A stretch of 64,000 nucleotides of DNA from Gordonia iterans (GCF_002993285.1 NZ_CP027433.1:1116001-1180000); one strand, 5' to 3'; counted from the first letter of the stretch, positions 8,922-17,049 are shown. Numbers and translations: made by a program. The notes: a model not told the origin generated them from the sequence alone.

Positions 8922-10484
8922 TTACGTGGCGCGGGTGTCCAGTGCCACGTCGCGCTCCCGCGGCGGGGGACCGGTGTAGGTCTCCCAGAAGGTCGCCCCC
9001 TGGATGCCGAGCGGCTTCGGGTCGAACACCGGATCCAGGCCCTGCTTGCGCTGACGCTCGTAGTCGCGGAGGGCCTTGAGCGCGGGCACCTGGATGATCA
9101 CGATCGCGATCAGGTTGAGCCAGGCCATGCTTCCGACGCCGATGTCGCCCAGGGTCCACGCGTCTTTGGCCTCGGCCACGGATCCGTAGACCACCGACGC
9201 CAGGATGAGGGCCTGCAGGACGATGGTCAGGTTCTGTCCGACGGTGCTCTTCAGCGCCGGGATGTAGGTCTTGGCCGCATCGCCGAGCATGAAGCGCAGG
9301 TTCACCTCGGCCATGTAGTAGTAGGCCACGATCGTGGTGAAGCAGAAGAAGATCAGCGAGATCGCGACGAACGACGCTCCCGCGCCGCTCCACATCGTGT
9401 CGAACCCGGTCTGCACGTAGCTGGAACCGACTTCGCCCTGGACGTAGGGGGCGGCGGCGGGGCCGGTGTGCATGATGCCGCCGGCCTCCGATTCGTCGTT
9501 GAACACCCGGTACGCGCCCGTGCACAGGATCAGGAAACCGGTCGTCGAGCACACGAACAGCGTGTCGATGTAGACGGCGAAGGACTGCACCAGGCCCTGC
9601 TTGGCGGGATGGCTCACCTCGGCGGCCGCCGCAGCGTGCGGGCCCGTGCCCTGACCGGCCTCGTTCGAGTAGAGGCCGCGCTTGACGCCCCACATGATCG
9701 CCGAACCGATGATCGCGCCGAACGCGGCGTCCGCGCCGAAGGCGCTGGAGAAGATCAGCCGGATCACTTCGGGAACCTGACCCGCGTTGAACAGCACGAC
9801 GATGATCGCCAGGAGGATGTAGAGCGCGGCCATGAACGGAACGACGAACGCGGCGAAAGCCGCGATTCGCTTGACCCCGCCGATGATGACGAAGCCGAGC
9901 ACCAGCGCGACGATCACGCCGACCACCCAGGTGGTCGCACCCCAGGCGTTGTTCGCCGAGTCGGCGATGGAGTTCGCCTGGATGTTCGGGAGGAGCAGGC
10001 CGCAGGCGATCAGGGTCACGAAGGCGAAGATCCAGGCGTAGACCTTGAACAGGCTGCCGGCGCGGGTGTGCGCCATCGCCTTCTTGATGTAGAAGGCCGG
10101 GCCGCCGCGGTACTCGCCGGTCACCGGATCCGGGGTCTTGTAGATCTGGCCGAGCGTGCACTCGACGAACGACGTCGAGGCGCCGAGGAAGGCCACGATC
10201 CACATCCAGAAGAGTGCGCCGGGCCCGCCGAAGGCGATCGCGGTGGCCACGCCGACGATGTTGCCGGCGCCGACACGGCCGGCCAACGACACCGCCAGCG
10301 CCTGGAACGACGAGATTCCCTGCGGGGACGATTCGCCCTTCACGATCAGCTGGACCATGTTCTTGATGTGTCTGACCTGCAAGAATCTGGTGATCACCGA
10401 GAAGTAGACGCCGGCTGCGAGCAACAGGTAGACGAGCCACTCGCTCCAGATGTATCCGTTGACGGTGTCCAGGAAATCAGTCAT
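8922..10484 (-). CDS. AGCS-family sodium:alanine/glycine symporter
   Basis: 520-residue membrane transporter that takes up alanine or glycine with Na+. The N-terminus has WSEWLVYLLLAAGVYFSV. The signature GRVGAGNIVGVATAIAFGGPGALFWMW (about 69-95) and GLYSNEAGQGTGPHAAAAAEVSHP (about 268-291) are characteristic. About 10-11 hydrophobic segments are visible. It starts at ATG 10484, preceded by a 178-nt intergenic region. It stands alone on this strand; no regulator was seen next to it. Confidence 0.92.
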   Translation of the reverse strand: MTDFLDTVNGYIWSEWLVYLLLAAGVYFSVITRFLQVRHIKNMVQLIVKGESSPQGISSFQALAVSLAGRVGAGNIVGVATAIAFGGPGALFWMWIVAFLGASTSFVECTLGQIYKTPDPVTGEYRGGPAFYIKKAMAHTRAGSLFKVYAWIFAFVTLIACGLLLPNIQANSIADSANNAWGATTWVVGVIVALVLGFVIIGGVKRIAAFAAFVVPFMAALYILLAIIVVLFNAGQVPEVIRLIFSSAFGADAAFGAIIGSAIMWGVKRGLYSNEAGQGTGPHAAAAAEVSHPAKQGLVQSFAVYIDTLFVCSTTGFLILCTGAYRVFNDESEAGGIMHTGPAAAPYVQGEVGSSYVQTGFDTMWSGAGASFVAISLIFFCFTTIVAYYYMAEVNLRFMLGDAAKTYIPALKSTVGQNLTIVLQALILASVVYGSVAEAKDAWTLGDIGVGSMAWLNLIAIVIIQVPALKALRDYERQRKQGLDPVFDPKPLGIQGATFWETYTGPPPRERDVALDTRAT

Positions 10485-10590
10485 CGCTTCTCCGTGTTTC
10501 GGTCCTGGGCCTGTGAGCCCGGTCAGGTTTCGAAGTGTGACACACCGCGCATTACGTGCGGGTTACTTCGCGGTACAACCTCCGTCGCCT

Positions 10591-10613
10591 GGCACTCGGA
10601 ATGCGCGAGTGCC
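10591..10613. promoter_or_regulatory. CIRCE-like HrcA operator upstream of ruc
   Basis: GGCACTC-N9-GAGTGCC is a perfect 7-bp inverted repeat with the 9-nt spacer of CIRCE (consensus arms GCACTC/GAGTGC). It lies 9 nt before a TACAAT -10 hexamer (10623-10628) and 50 nt before the ruc start codon. HrcA bound here would cover the -35 region. Confidence 0.7.
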
Positions 10614-10662
10614 AACAGCGGTTACAATCAAGGCCAGTCTTTTGAACTCCGGAGGTATCCCT

Positions 10663-10998
10663 GTGCCCACGTACAGCTATGCGTGCACCGACTGTGACAA
10701 CAAGTTCGACGTCCAGCAGTCCTTCTCCGACGATTCGCTGACGACCTGCCCGCAATGCGAGGGCAAGCTCCGCAAGCTCTTCAACTCGGTCGGCGTCGTG
10801 TTCAAGGGCAGCGGCTTCTACCGCACCGATTCGCGTTCCGGTTCGGGTTCGCTGCCCTCGGGGGACAGCAAATCGTCCTCGTCGAGCAGCGACTCGTCGT
10901 CGAACAGCACCTCCTCGACCAGTGCGTCCTCGACCAGCGCGACGTCGAACGGTGCCTCGTCGTCGAGCAGCACCGCTGCGCCGGCCGCGGCGTCCTGA
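10663..10998 (+). CDS. ruc: FmdB-type zinc-ribbon chaperone Ruc (Rv0991c-like)
   Basis: 111-residue protein. The N-terminal FmdB zinc ribbon has two Cys pairs (YACTDC and TTCPQC, residues 7-37) followed by KLFNSVGVVFKGSGFYRTD. The rest (about 60-111) is a disordered tail almost entirely of Ser, Thr and Ala. This architecture matches M. tuberculosis Rv0991c, described as a redox-regulated holdase controlled by HrcA; oxidation of the zinc Cys activates it. The CIRCE-like operator upstream fits that regulation. The start is GTG 10663, with GGAGG 7 nt upstream; an upstream ATG at 10450 would read through the promoter. It ends 10 nt from the convergent folate gene. Confidence 0.82.
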   Translation: MPTYSYACTDCDNKFDVQQSFSDDSLTTCPQCEGKLRKLFNSVGVVFKGSGFYRTDSRSGSGSLPSGDSKSSSSSSDSSSNSTSSTSASSTSATSNGASSSSSTAAPAAAS

Positions 10999-11008
10999 CC
11001 CGCGCAGA

Positions 11009-11593
11009 TCAGCGTTCGACCGGCTCGAATTCGCCGGTCGGGGTGAGGATCCAGTCGACGCGGACGTCGTTCTCGTCTTCGGGCAGTTCGCCGTCGACCA
11101 CCTCGGCGTCGTGCACGACGGCGACGATCTGCCCGGGCATCCCGGCGAGCGTGCGGTCGTAATAGCCGGCGCCGCGGCCCAGGCGCACGCCGCGCCGGTC
11201 CACCGCCACCGCCGGGACAAGGATCAGTTTCGCGTCGACCAGCGCGTCCGGGTCGAGCCGGATGCCCTGCGGCTCGAGGAGATTCCACCGGCCTTCTTCG
11301 AGGTGCTTCTCGCCCCGGTAGACCCCCCACTGCAGTCGTTGCGGTTCGCCTTCGGGCACGATCGGGAGCAGCACGCGCAGTCCCTGGTCGAGCAGCGCGT
11401 CGAGCATCGCGGTGCCGCCGGGCTCGCGGCGGGTCGCGACGTACGCGGCGACGGTGTCGCCCTCGTTCACCTCGACGGGCAGCGCGTACATCGACACGGC
11501 GAGCTCGCCGATGGCCTGCGACAGGATGAACGGGCTCATGGCGTCGCGGGCGGCGAGCAGTCTGCGGCGGAGCGCGTCCTTCTCGACGGTCAT
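11009..11593 (-). CDS. 5-formyltetrahydrofolate cyclo-ligase
   Basis: 194-residue enzyme converting 5-formyl-THF and ATP to 5,10-methenyl-THF, salvaging folate in the cytosol. The nucleotide/folate motif GRGAGYYDRTL (Tyr144-Tyr145) and LVPAVAVDRRGVRLG are present. The protein begins with KDALRRRLLAARDAM, the usual basic helix. ATG 11593 has GAAGGGA about 10 nt upstream. It is convergent with ruc and divergent from galU, as for Rv0992c in M. tuberculosis. The reading frame stays open upstream into galU, but that extension is antisense to galU and is not coding. Confidence 0.9.
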   Translation of the reverse strand: MTVEKDALRRRLLAARDAMSPFILSQAIGELAVSMYALPVEVNEGDTVAAYVATRREPGGTAMLDALLDQGLRVLLPIVPEGEPQRLQWGVYRGEKHLEEGRWNLLEPQGIRLDPDALVDAKLILVPAVAVDRRGVRLGRGAGYYDRTLAGMPGQIVAVVHDAEVVDGELPEDENDVRVDWILTPTGEFEPVER

Positions 11594-11696
11594 CTCGGCG
11601 GGTCCCTTCGTTCGCGCCGGCAGTGGAGCGTTCCGGCAAGGCGATTGCCAGGGCTCCTTGACGATACTGCCAGAATCGGGCAGTAAGGTGCCCCTC

Positions 11697-12614
11697 ATGT
11701 CGCAGTCGAAAATCCCCCACACCGCGGTGGTTCCGGCGGCCGGGCTGGGAACCCGCTTCCTGCCGGCCACCAAGACGGTGCCGAAGGAGTTGCTCCCGGT
11801 GGTCGACACGCCCGGGATCGAGCTCGTGGCCGAGGAGGCCAAGTCCGCCGGCGCCGAGCGGCTGCTGATCATCACCTCGCCCGGCAAGGACGGCGTCGTC
11901 GCGCACTTCGTGGAAGATCTGGTCCTGGAGCACACGCTCTCCTCGCGGGGCAAGGAGGCGATGCTCGCCAAGGTCCGCAACGCGCCGTCGTTGCTGGAGG
12001 TGGCCTCGGTGGTGCAGGACAAGCCGCTCGGCTTGGGGCACGCGATCGGCTGTGTGGAGGCCGAGCTGAGCGACGACGAGGACGCCGTCGCGGTGCTGCT
12101 GCCCGACGACCTGGTGCTCCCGGGCGGCGTGCTGACCAAGATGGCGGAGGCTCGCGCGCAGTACGGCGGCAGCGTCCTGTGCGCCATCGAGGTGAACGAC
12201 GCCACCATCAGCGCTTACGGCGTGTTCGACGTCGCCGATGCCGACCCGGTCCCCTCGACGGGCTCGGGGAACGGGGGCCCGGACGTCAAGCGGGTCAAGG
12301 GCATGGTCGAGAAGCCGCCGGCGGACCAGGCGCCGTCGAACCTGGCCGCGGCCGGCCGGTACATCTTGGACCGCAAGATCTTCGACGCGCTGCGGGAGAT
12401 CACCCCGGGCGCGGGCGGCGAATTGCAGATCACCGATGCCATCGCGCTGTTGATCGAGCGGGGCGAGCCGGTGCACGTCGTCGTGCATCGGGGCACCCGG
12501 CACGACCTCGGGAATCCCGGGGGATACCTCAAGGCGGCCGTCGACTTCGCCCTCGATCGGGACGACTACGGTCCCGAACTCCGTGAATGGCTGCAGGAGC
12601 GGCTGGGGCAGTAG
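11697..12614 (+). CDS. galU: UTP-glucose-1-phosphate uridylyltransferase GalU
   Basis: 305-residue nucleotidyltransferase making UDP-glucose for cell-wall and trehalose metabolism. Nucleotide-binding motif PAAGLGTRFLPATKTVPKE (13-31), KPLGLGHAIG, LLPDDLVL and VEKP are present. An insertion, DPVPSTGSGNGGP (about 181-193), falls between VFDVADA and DVKRVKGMVEKP, where homologues continue directly. Its DNA (12251-12273) matches the CCCTTCGAC-GGCTCAGGAAC repeat family found elsewhere in the window. ATG 11697 is preceded by TAAGGTG. It is divergent from the folate gene, with about 100 nt between. Confidence 0.93.
   Translation: MSQSKIPHTAVVPAAGLGTRFLPATKTVPKELLPVVDTPGIELVAEEAKSAGAERLLIITSPGKDGVVAHFVEDLVLEHTLSSRGKEAMLAKVRNAPSLLEVASVVQDKPLGLGHAIGCVEAELSDDEDAVAVLLPDDLVLPGGVLTKMAEARAQYGGSVLCAIEVNDATISAYGVFDVADADPVPSTGSGNGGPDVKRVKGMVEKPPADQAPSNLAAAGRYILDRKIFDALREITPGAGGELQITDAIALLIERGEPVHVVVHRGTRHDLGNPGGYLKAAVDFALDRDDYGPELREWLQERLGQ
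12251..12273 (+). repeat. TTCGAC/GCTCAGG-type short repeat inside galU
   Basis: CCCCTCGACGGGCTCGGGGA followed by ACG resembles the tandem units at 21478-21549. It sits in frame in the galU coding region and encodes a Pro/Ser/Gly loop. Confidence 0.5.
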
Positions 12615-12719
12615 GCGGCGGGCCGGTTCCGCGCGCCTGCCCGGCCGCGCGGTGAGCGTTGATTAACCTCGAACCAGCAGGCCGTCGACGCCGGGAACGC
12701 CCGGCGGTGAGGAGTAGAC

Positions 12720-14024
12720 ATGCGCTCGGTGCAGGACCAGTTGTCTCTGGTGGCCGCTTCGGTGGTGGCCCCGCGACCGGTCCAGGTGGCCATCTCCGAG
12801 GCGCAGGGGCTGCTCTGTGCCGAAGAAGTGGTGACTACCGCGCCGCTGCCGAGCTTCGATCAGGTGGCCGTCGACGGATACGCGGTCCGGGCGGTGGACG
12901 TGACGCTCGCCGGTCAGGAGGCGCCGGCCGAGATGGCCGACCTGGACACGGCGGGCATCGAGGTTTCGCGGCCCGGCGACGGCGACGAACTGGTGGTCCA
13001 CCTTCCGGTGGTCGGCGACGTCGCCGCCGGTTCGCGCACGCCGATCCGGTTGCAGCCGGGCCAGGCCGTGCGCGTGCAGACCGGCGCTCCCATGCCGACG
13101 CTCGCCGACGCCGTGGTGCCGTTGCGCTGGACCGACGGCGGCGATCAGCGGGTGATGATCGGGCACGGCGTGGACACCGGCGACTACGTCCGCCGGGTCG
13201 GCGACGATGTGCAGCCCGGCGACGTCGCCGTCCGCGAGGGCGAGGTGATCGGGCCGGCGCAGGTGGCGCTGCTGGCCGCGGTCGGCCGCGCGCGCGTGCT
13301 GGTGCACCCGCGCCCACGGGTCGCGATCATCTCCGTCGGCGACGAACTGGTCGACATCGACCGCGACCCCGGACCCGGGCAGGTGTACGACGTCAACAGC
13401 TACGGGCTGGCGGCCGCGGCGCGCGACGCCGGCGCCGACGTGCACCGCGTCGGTGCGGCCCTGCGCGACTCCGAGCGCCTCCGCGAGGTGGTGGAGGCAC
13501 AGCTGATCCGCTCGGAGATCGTGGTCCTGTGCGGTTCGGTCGGTGGCGAGGCGTCGCGGGCGGTGGTGGAGGCGCTCAGCGACCTCGGCGACCTGGAGAT
13601 CTCTCGGATCGCCATGCACCCGGGCTCGGTCCAGGGCTTCGGGCTGCTCGGCCGTGACGAGATTCCGACCTTCTGGCTGCCGGCCAACCCCGTGAGCGCG
13701 CTGGTGACCTTCGAGGTGATGGTGCGGCCGCTCATCCGGATCGCGCTGGGCAAACGCCAGCCGATGCGGCGCACGGTGTCGGCGCGGACCGTCGGTCCGA
13801 TCGTGTCGGTGGCCGGGCGCACCGGGTATCTGCGCGGGCAGCTGATGCGTGACGAGCGGTCGGGCGAGTACCTGGTCCAGGTGATCGGCGAATCCGACAG
13901 CGGCACTTCGCATCTGCTGGCCGAGCTGGCGGACGCGAACTGCCTCATCGTCGTCGACGAGGACACCGAGGAACTGGAGACCGGGGATCGCGTCGAGGTC
14001 ATGTTCCTGGCCCAGCGCGGCTGA
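12720..14024 (+). CDS. glp: Glp, MoeA/gephyrin-like molybdotransferase-type divisome protein
   Basis: 434-residue MoeA-fold protein. The first conserved block PSFDQVAVDGYAVRA (44-58) keeps Asp52. The SGGVSxG block of active MoeA is replaced by CGSVGGEAS (271-279), losing the second Gly and the Asp expected two residues after the Glu. NPVSALVTFEVMVRPLIR is intact, and a C-terminal domain IV follows. Position (galU-this-rimJ-glpR) equals M. tuberculosis Rv0994 and corynebacterial Glp, which binds FtsZ and the membrane receptor GlpR. I therefore favour a divisome role; residual molybdenum-insertase activity is possible. ATG 12720 is preceded by GGTGAGGAG. Confidence 0.82.
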   Translation: MRSVQDQLSLVAASVVAPRPVQVAISEAQGLLCAEEVVTTAPLPSFDQVAVDGYAVRAVDVTLAGQEAPAEMADLDTAGIEVSRPGDGDELVVHLPVVGDVAAGSRTPIRLQPGQAVRVQTGAPMPTLADAVVPLRWTDGGDQRVMIGHGVDTGDYVRRVGDDVQPGDVAVREGEVIGPAQVALLAAVGRARVLVHPRPRVAIISVGDELVDIDRDPGPGQVYDVNSYGLAAAARDAGADVHRVGAALRDSERLREVVEAQLIRSEIVVLCGSVGGEASRAVVEALSDLGDLEISRIAMHPGSVQGFGLLGRDEIPTFWLPANPVSALVTFEVMVRPLIRIALGKRQPMRRTVSARTVGPIVSVAGRTGYLRGQLMRDERSGEYLVQVIGESDSGTSHLLAELADANCLIVVDEDTEELETGDRVEVMFLAQRG

Positions 14025-14044
14025 TCCCCGCCTAGACTCCATTC

Positions 14045-14704
14045 ATGCTCCGATGGCTGGTCGACTCGCCGACCCATCCCGGATGGCCGGCGACGCTCGG
14101 GCCGCTCCGCGTCGAGGCGGGCGTGCTGACGGTGCGCCCGATTCGGGCCCGGGACGCGCGCGAGTGGAGCAGGCTTCGCATCAAGAACCAGAACGAGCTG
14201 ATGCCGTGGGAGCCGACCGGGATCGGCGCGTGGAGCCGGCGGCACCAACCGTCGTCGTGGGCGCCGCTGAACTCCATCCTGAGGGCGGAGGCCCGGCGCG
14301 GGACCGTGCTGCCGTTCGTGATCGAGGTGGACGGGGCGTACGCGGGGCAGTTGACCGTCGGCAACATCCAGCGCGGCGCGGTGCGCAGCGCCTGGATCGG
14401 CTACTGGGTGGATTCCGGCTTCAGCGGGCAGGGCGTCGCGACCGGCGCGGCGGCCCTCGGGGTGGACCACTGCTTCGGCCCGGTCGGACTGCATCGGCTC
14501 GACGCCACCGTGCAGCCGGACAACGCCGGCTCGCAAGCGGTGTTGCGCAAGCTCGGATTCCGGGAGGAGGGCCTGCTCAAGCGGTACATGGATGTGAACG
14601 GCCGGTGGCGCGACCACCTGCTGCTGGCACTCACGGTCGAAGAGGTGGTCGAGACCGCGGTGGACACTCTGATCCGTGGCGGTCGTGCGTGGGCGGTGAA
14701 CTGA
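14045..14704 (+). CDS. rimJ: GNAT acetyltransferase, RimJ/RimL type
   Basis: 219-residue GCN5-family enzyme of the ribosomal-protein N-acetyltransferase class (family inference). Visible blocks are LTVRPIRARDAREWSRLR, the acetyl-CoA-binding region GYWVDSGFSGQGVATGAAAL (about 119-138; the Q/R-x-x-G-x-G/A loop) and VQPDNAGSQAVLRKLGFREEG. It lies 20 nt after glp, as Rv0995 follows Rv0994, so it probably belongs to the same transcript. Its substrate is unknown. A large nested hairpin follows. Confidence 0.88.
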   Translation: MLRWLVDSPTHPGWPATLGPLRVEAGVLTVRPIRARDAREWSRLRIKNQNELMPWEPTGIGAWSRRHQPSSWAPLNSILRAEARRGTVLPFVIEVDGAYAGQLTVGNIQRGAVRSAWIGYWVDSGFSGQGVATGAAALGVDHCFGPVGLHRLDATVQPDNAGSQAVLRKLGFREEGLLKRYMDVNGRWRDHLLLALTVEEVVETAVDTLIRGGRAWAVN

Positions 14705-14802
14705 GGCCGGGGCGTCTGCTGACGACACCGGCCGCCTGCGCTCCGCCGAGGGCATATTGCCCTCCGTTCCGCTGAGGCGGCCGGTGTCGTCCGCCCGGCC
14801 TG
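14705..14802. terminator. nested three-level inverted repeat after rimJ
   Basis: Three concentric inverted repeats: an outer GGCCGGG/CCCGGCC pair, a perfect 17-bp pair (14721-14737 with 14775-14791) and an inner GAGGGCA/TGCCCTC hairpin (14749-14765, 3-nt loop). The whole 98-nt block can form one long stem with an internal loop. It probably terminates rimJ transcription but is larger than a usual terminator and has no T run. Confidence 0.5.
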
Positions 14803-14920
14803 AGAATTCCCCGAGTGCGCGGCGCGCCTGAATCGTCTGTGCGGCACGGGGATCTAGTGTCGTTTCCTGGGGAGTTCGATCGTCGAACGCCCGTCGGCCT
14901 GGAGGAGGGAGCGTCACGCC

Positions 14921-15979
14921 ATGAACTCATCGATCCTGTGGATCTTCCTGATCGCGGCGTGGCTGTTCATCCTGTTGCCGATGGTGCTGCGCGGTCGACC
15001 GGAGGTCAAGAAGACCACCGAGGCCGTGGCCAACACCCGGCTGCTGCATCGTGGCGGTTCGGCCGCGGCGGCGCGTCGTCGTGCCGGGCGCCACCCGAGC
15101 GATCCGAAGTACGTGCGCACACCTGCCGAGCCCGTCTTGAAGCGGGCGGAGCCCGAGGAGGCTGACGTGCCCGAGAATGACGCCGACCAGAACGATGCTG
15201 CTCGGGATGACGCCGACGTGATCGACGCCGACGGGATCGACGCCGACGTGATCGAGGCCGTCGACGCCGAGACGGAGGTCGAGGTGACCGACGTGATCGA
15301 CGCCGTGTCGGACGACTTGGACGCGGACGACGACCTGGACGCGGACGACGACCTGGACGCGGAGGCCGAGTTCGAGGAGGGCGAGGACGCCGACGACGAG
15401 GGCGGCGCGGACGACGACCTCGAGGACCACGACGAGTGGGACGAGCTGGACGACTTCACCCCGATCGACGAGGAGCTGCCGGTCCGCAAGACCGTCGAGC
15501 GGCCCTCGCGCGAGGAGCGCGGTCGCGGGGTGTACACGCCGGACAGGATCGCCGAGCGGGATGCCAAGCGGTATCGCGATCGTCGTCGTACGTCTGCCGG
15601 TCTGATCGCGGCGACCGTGCTGGCCGTGGCGAGTTGCTTCTTCTGGCAGCCGTACGGATTCATCGCGGCAGCGGCCATGGTGGTACTGCTGGGCCTGTAC
15701 CTGTTCTTCCTGCGCCGTACGGCGCTCGCCGAACAGCAGTTCCGGGCGCAGCGGGCGGCCCGGCTGCGCCGGCATGCGGCCGAAGACGAGCGGCTGCGTC
15801 GCGAACAGGAGGCGCAGCTGCCGGTGCGTGGTACCGCCCGTGCGCGGCGCCGTCCCGGCGGCATGATCGTGCTGGAGCTCGACGACGAGGATCCGTCGTT
15901 CGACCACCTGCCCCTCTACGATTTCACCTACGCCTCGTCGGCCGATACCGTCGACGACGAATACCGACACGCGGGATAA
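14921..15979 (+). CDS. glpR: GlpR/SepX-like membrane divisome protein
   Basis: 352-residue integral membrane protein. TM1 (about 4-23) is followed by a short basic stretch and a long, very acidic linker (about 80-190), including repeated DLDADD units. A basic segment (KRYRDRRR) leads into two adjacent TM helices (about 227-268). The basic C-terminal part ends in a DEDPSFDHLPLYDFTYA motif. This matches Rv0996/SepX and the corynebacterial Glp receptor GlpR, which links Glp-FtsZ to the membrane at the septum (family knowledge). GGAGGGAG lies about 9 nt before ATG 14921. The small gene at 15990 follows after 10 nt. Confidence 0.8.
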   Translation: MNSSILWIFLIAAWLFILLPMVLRGRPEVKKTTEAVANTRLLHRGGSAAAARRRAGRHPSDPKYVRTPAEPVLKRAEPEEADVPENDADQNDAARDDADVIDADGIDADVIEAVDAETEVEVTDVIDAVSDDLDADDDLDADDDLDAEAEFEEGEDADDEGGADDDLEDHDEWDELDDFTPIDEELPVRKTVERPSREERGRGVYTPDRIAERDAKRYRDRRRTSAGLIAATVLAVASCFFWQPYGFIAAAAMVVLLGLYLFFLRRTALAEQQFRAQRAARLRRHAAEDERLRREQEAQLPVRGTARARRRPGGMIVLELDDEDPSFDHLPLYDFTYASSADTVDDEYRHAG

Positions 15980-15989
15980 GGGGAGCAGC

Positions 15990-16160
15990 ATGAGCGACGA
16001 GTGGTACTACGACGTCTCCACCGGCGAAGTGAGCAAGGGCAAGGTGCCGAACGCGCTGAACCGGATGGGGCCGTACCCGGACGAGGCCACCGCACGTCGC
16101 GCCCTGGAGATCGCCGCCGAACGCAACGCGACCGCCGACGCCGAGGACGAGGACGACTAG
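15990..16160 (+). CDS. small SPOR-like/conserved hypothetical protein (56 aa)
   Basis: The protein begins MSDEWYYDVSTGEVSKGK, contains RMGPYPDEATARRALEIA (about 25-42) and has an acidic C-terminus. The WYYxxxTGEV..G....MGPY pattern is widely conserved in actinobacteria and is often labelled SPOR-like. GGGGAG lies about 5 nt upstream of ATG. It starts 10 nt after glpR, so it belongs to that operon. It may act in cell-wall growth, but nothing in the sequence shows it directly. Confidence 0.8.
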   Translation: MSDEWYYDVSTGEVSKGKVPNALNRMGPYPDEATARRALEIAAERNATADAEDEDD

Positions 16161-16189
16161 GTCTTCGACCGCGGCGGCACAGCGCTTTC

Positions 16190-16207
16190 GAGGCTTCACG
16201 CCTCTTT
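16190..16207 (+). terminator. short hairpin terminator after the glpR operon
   Basis: GAGGC-TTCAC-GCCTC followed by TTT, 30 nt after the small-gene stop codon. A second pair, GAGAACCCC/GGGGTTCTC (about 16209-16251), overlaps the end of the opposing gene and may terminate leftward transcription. Confidence 0.55.
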
Positions 16208-16221
16208 CGAGAACCCCGGGG

Positions 16222-16956
16222 TCAGTCGTCGACGGCCGCGGGGTTCTCTGCTATCCACTCCTGGGACGCGGTGACAGCGCGGTGCAGCGCGATGCGCTCG
16301 CCGACGTAGGTGGCGGGTGCGCCGAGCAGCGGTATCCAGCCGAGGTGGCGGAAGATCGCCGGGGCTTGAGGTCGTGCTGAGAGCGAGGCCTCCAGCTTCC
16401 GCAGCCACATCGCCATGTCCCAGAGGCCCTTGACGACGGCCTTGAGCAGTCCGGCGCCGGACTCGGGGAACTCGCGCGGAGCATCGTGCTCGAGGTCGGT
16501 GCCGTCGACGTCGCGCCCGAAGAGGACCGCGCCGAGCATGGCGATCTGGTCGCTGCGGCTCAGGACGCCGTAGACGCGGCCGACCGCCAGCACCATCAGC
16601 GCCTGGCTCGCCGCGCCGAGCAGGGTGCCGACGGGGAGCTTCTTGGTCCAGGCCCCGAACATGCCGGGGAAGGCGACGGCGACGGTGTTCAGCGAGCCGA
16701 CGCGCTTGACCCACCATTCGGCGCGTTCTTGAAGGGTCAGCTTCTCCCAGCCGGCGGTGCCGGGCCAGTCGGCGACGTTGAGCGCGGTGGCGGCCAGGTC
16801 GGCCGTCGAGGTCGGGATCGCGTCCCACCAGCGGCGCCCGAAGGTGCGGGGTTTCAGGTCGAAGGGATCCGACCGGGTCAGAATGTCGAGGATCGGGTCC
16901 GCGACCGCCGCAGTGTGGTCGAGGAGCTTCGCGATCTCGGCGTCGTTCATGGCCAT
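16222..16956 (-). CDS. hypothetical protein with hydrophobic helices
   Basis: 244-residue protein I do not recognise. Visible features are a charged N-terminal helix, RRWWDAIPTSTADLAATALNVADWPGTAGWEKL (about 41-73 in two parts), a hydrophobic helix LLGAASQALMVLAVGRVYGV (about 111-130), and a C-terminal segment HLGWIPLLGAPATYVGERIA that may insert in a membrane. No signal peptide is seen. Starts at ATG 16956 or 16950 are equally possible. It is convergent with the glpR operon and sits next to tRNA-Ala. It looks like a core lineage gene rather than part of the island. Confidence 0.65.
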   Translation of the reverse strand: MAMNDAEIAKLLDHTAAVADPILDILTRSDPFDLKPRTFGRRWWDAIPTSTADLAATALNVADWPGTAGWEKLTLQERAEWWVKRVGSLNTVAVAFPGMFGAWTKKLPVGTLLGAASQALMVLAVGRVYGVLSRSDQIAMLGAVLFGRDVDGTDLEHDAPREFPESGAGLLKAVVKGLWDMAMWLRKLEASLSARPQAPAIFRHLGWIPLLGAPATYVGERIALHRAVTASQEWIAENPAAVDD

Positions 16957-16992
16957 GGCTCACCACCGTACCGGTGCCCGCGGCGCCCCGGA

Positions 16993-17021
16993 TTGGGCGA
17001 CACCGGGACCGCTGCTAGACT
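16993..17021 (+). promoter_or_regulatory. tRNA-Ala promoter
   Basis: -35 TTGGGC (16993-16998), a 17-nt spacer and -10 TAGACT (17016-17021). The tRNA begins 29 nt after the -10 element. Confidence 0.6.
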
Positions 17022-17049
17022 GATCTCCGGTTCACTCACGGTGTTCCAC

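Noticed and set aside
8850..10697. Plus-strand frame of 615 codons opposite the AGCS symporter
   Set aside because: Shadow of the real minus-strand gene, which has clear symporter motifs; the frame is Asp/Arg/Gly-rich without domains.
11594..12208. N-terminal extension of the 5-formyl-THF cyclo-ligase frame
   Set aside because: The extra codons lie antisense to galU, while ATG 11593 has a good ribosome-binding site and matches the normal family start.
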